DNA of 11,867 nt, from positions 1 to 11,867 of the forward strand of contig JBKHKH010000055.1 of the NCBI GenBank assembly GCA_046537735.1. Direction: 5' to 3'. Positions 11,289-11,867 of this stretch are shown piece after piece. The notes beneath the pieces were generated by a model. The model was not told the DNA's origin, did not search any database, and was given only the letters and a program-made list of their open reading frames with translations. Position 1 is the first letter of the stretch. Every line of letters begins with the position of its first letter. The position numbers and the translations under genes are program-made. The DNA is from JdFR-22 sp046537735 (GTDB lineage: Archaea; Halobacteriota; Archaeoglobi; Archaeoglobales; Archaeoglobaceae).

Positions 11289-11867
11289 TTATATCAGCTT
11301 TTGTTTAACCATTAACTCAGCATTCAATATACTGGCCCCTGCGGCTCCTCGTACCGTGTTGTGTCCCATAGCCATGTACTTTATGGTGCGGTCCTTGTCC
11401 TTCCGTATCCTTCCCACAGTTATGCTCATACCCTTGCCCTCATCTCTATCCAGTCGGGGTTGAGGCCTGTCAGGCTCATACCTCACTTTTATGACTTTCT
11501 CAGGTGACGTCGGTAGATCAAGGGGCTTAAGAGACTCAAAAGCCTGAACCACATCATCTACGGTGACTTCCCTGTCAAAGCAAGTCCATAAAGCCTCCAG
11601 ATGCCCATCAATGACCGGCACCCGGTGACAGGACACCGAAACGTTTAAAGGAGCGAAATCGATCTCTGAGCCGTTGAACCTTCCCAGGAGCTTGAGGGGC
11701 TCAGTCTCTACCTTCTCTTCCTCTCCCTTGATGTAGGGCAACACATTATCCGTTATACCAAGGGAGGGGACGCCTGGATAACCTGCTCCACTTAAAGCCT
11801 GCATGGAAGCCATAGTAACATCCTGAAGACCAAGACCTGGCAATGGCTTAAGGGTGATGACGAACAC
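11289..11867 (-). CDS. asd: Aspartate-semialdehyde dehydrogenase, C-terminal part
   Basis: 193 codons are visible; the frame runs off the window edge, and the apparent GTG at 11867 is only an internal Val codon. The enzyme reduces aspartyl phosphate to aspartate semialdehyde with NADPH, on the way to lysine, threonine and methionine. The archaeal/fungal-type sequence is clear: LKPLPGLGLQDVTMASMQAL, then SGAGYPGVPSL, NVLPYIKGEEEKVETE, SVSCHRVPVIDGHLEALW (with the catalytic His in DGHLE) and a C-terminal NTVRGAAGASILNAEL that closes the NADP domain. About 155 N-terminal residues are missing, including the nucleotide-binding start and the catalytic Cys, because the window ends. It is the upstream neighbour of alba on the same strand. 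Confidence 0.94.
   Translation of the reverse strand: MFVITLKPLPGLGLQDVTMASMQALSGAGYPGVPSLGITDNVLPYIKGEEEKVETEPLKLLGRFNGSEIDFAPLNVSVSCHRVPVIDGHLEALWTCFDREVTVDDVVQAFESLKPLDLPTSPEKVIKVRYEPDRPQPRLDRDEGKGMSITVGRIRKDKDRTIKYMAMGHNTVRGAAGASILNAELMVKQKLI

Noticed and set aside
1..11867. CRISPR array, insertion sequence or transposase
   Set aside because: No regularly spaced direct repeats, terminal inverted repeats or transposase motifs were seen by eye in either strand.

Overview
The window is archaeal, most likely from a deep-branching or uncultivated euryarchaeote. Evidence: an Alba chromatin protein, an archaeal-type AMP phosphorylase, an archaeal-type phosphoglycerate kinase, TTTATATA-like boxes about 25 bases ahead of several start codons, T-tract terminators, AGGAGGT-type ribosome binding sites and a HEPN/MNT gene pair. 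The sequence alone does not fix the lineage. Several proteins recall groups such as MSBL1 or Hadarchaeota, but that is a guess.

Layout. 1-1713: the 3' end of a membrane-anchored beta-propeller of arylsulfotransferase (ASST) type on +, then on - a small membrane-anchored protein resembling the front half of archaeal DsbA-like proteins, and a PAPS-type sulfotransferase. 1714-2024 is a 311-base gap with the AMP phosphorylase control region. 2025-4508 (+): AMP phosphorylase and a tandem universal stress protein. 4551-6295 (-): a CNNM/CorC-like CBS membrane protein and a small multidrug-export-family (COG2426) membrane protein. 6569-7373 (-): a two-gene operon of unrecognised membrane proteins. 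7525-7997 (+): a degraded HEPN gene overlapping an intact minimal nucleotidyltransferase (MNT). 8158-8812 (-): an overlapping pair, one exported or anchored protein and one small membrane protein, divergent from ubiX (8958-9512, +). 9568-11867 (-): phosphoglycerate kinase, Alba and the C-terminal part of aspartate-semialdehyde dehydrogenase, each with its own signals.

How the genes fit. Most of the window is housekeeping: AMP salvage, glycolysis/gluconeogenesis, aspartate-family amino acids, prenyl-FMN supply and chromatin. These genes are interleaved with envelope proteins of unknown role. The least ordinary parts are the sulfotransferase next to the ASST-like propeller, the lone DsbA-type accessory domain, the eroded HEPN half beside an intact MNT partner, and a perfect dyad over the predicted Alba transcription start. 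I found no CRISPR array, rRNA, tRNA, insertion sequence or obvious mobile element, and no complete new system.
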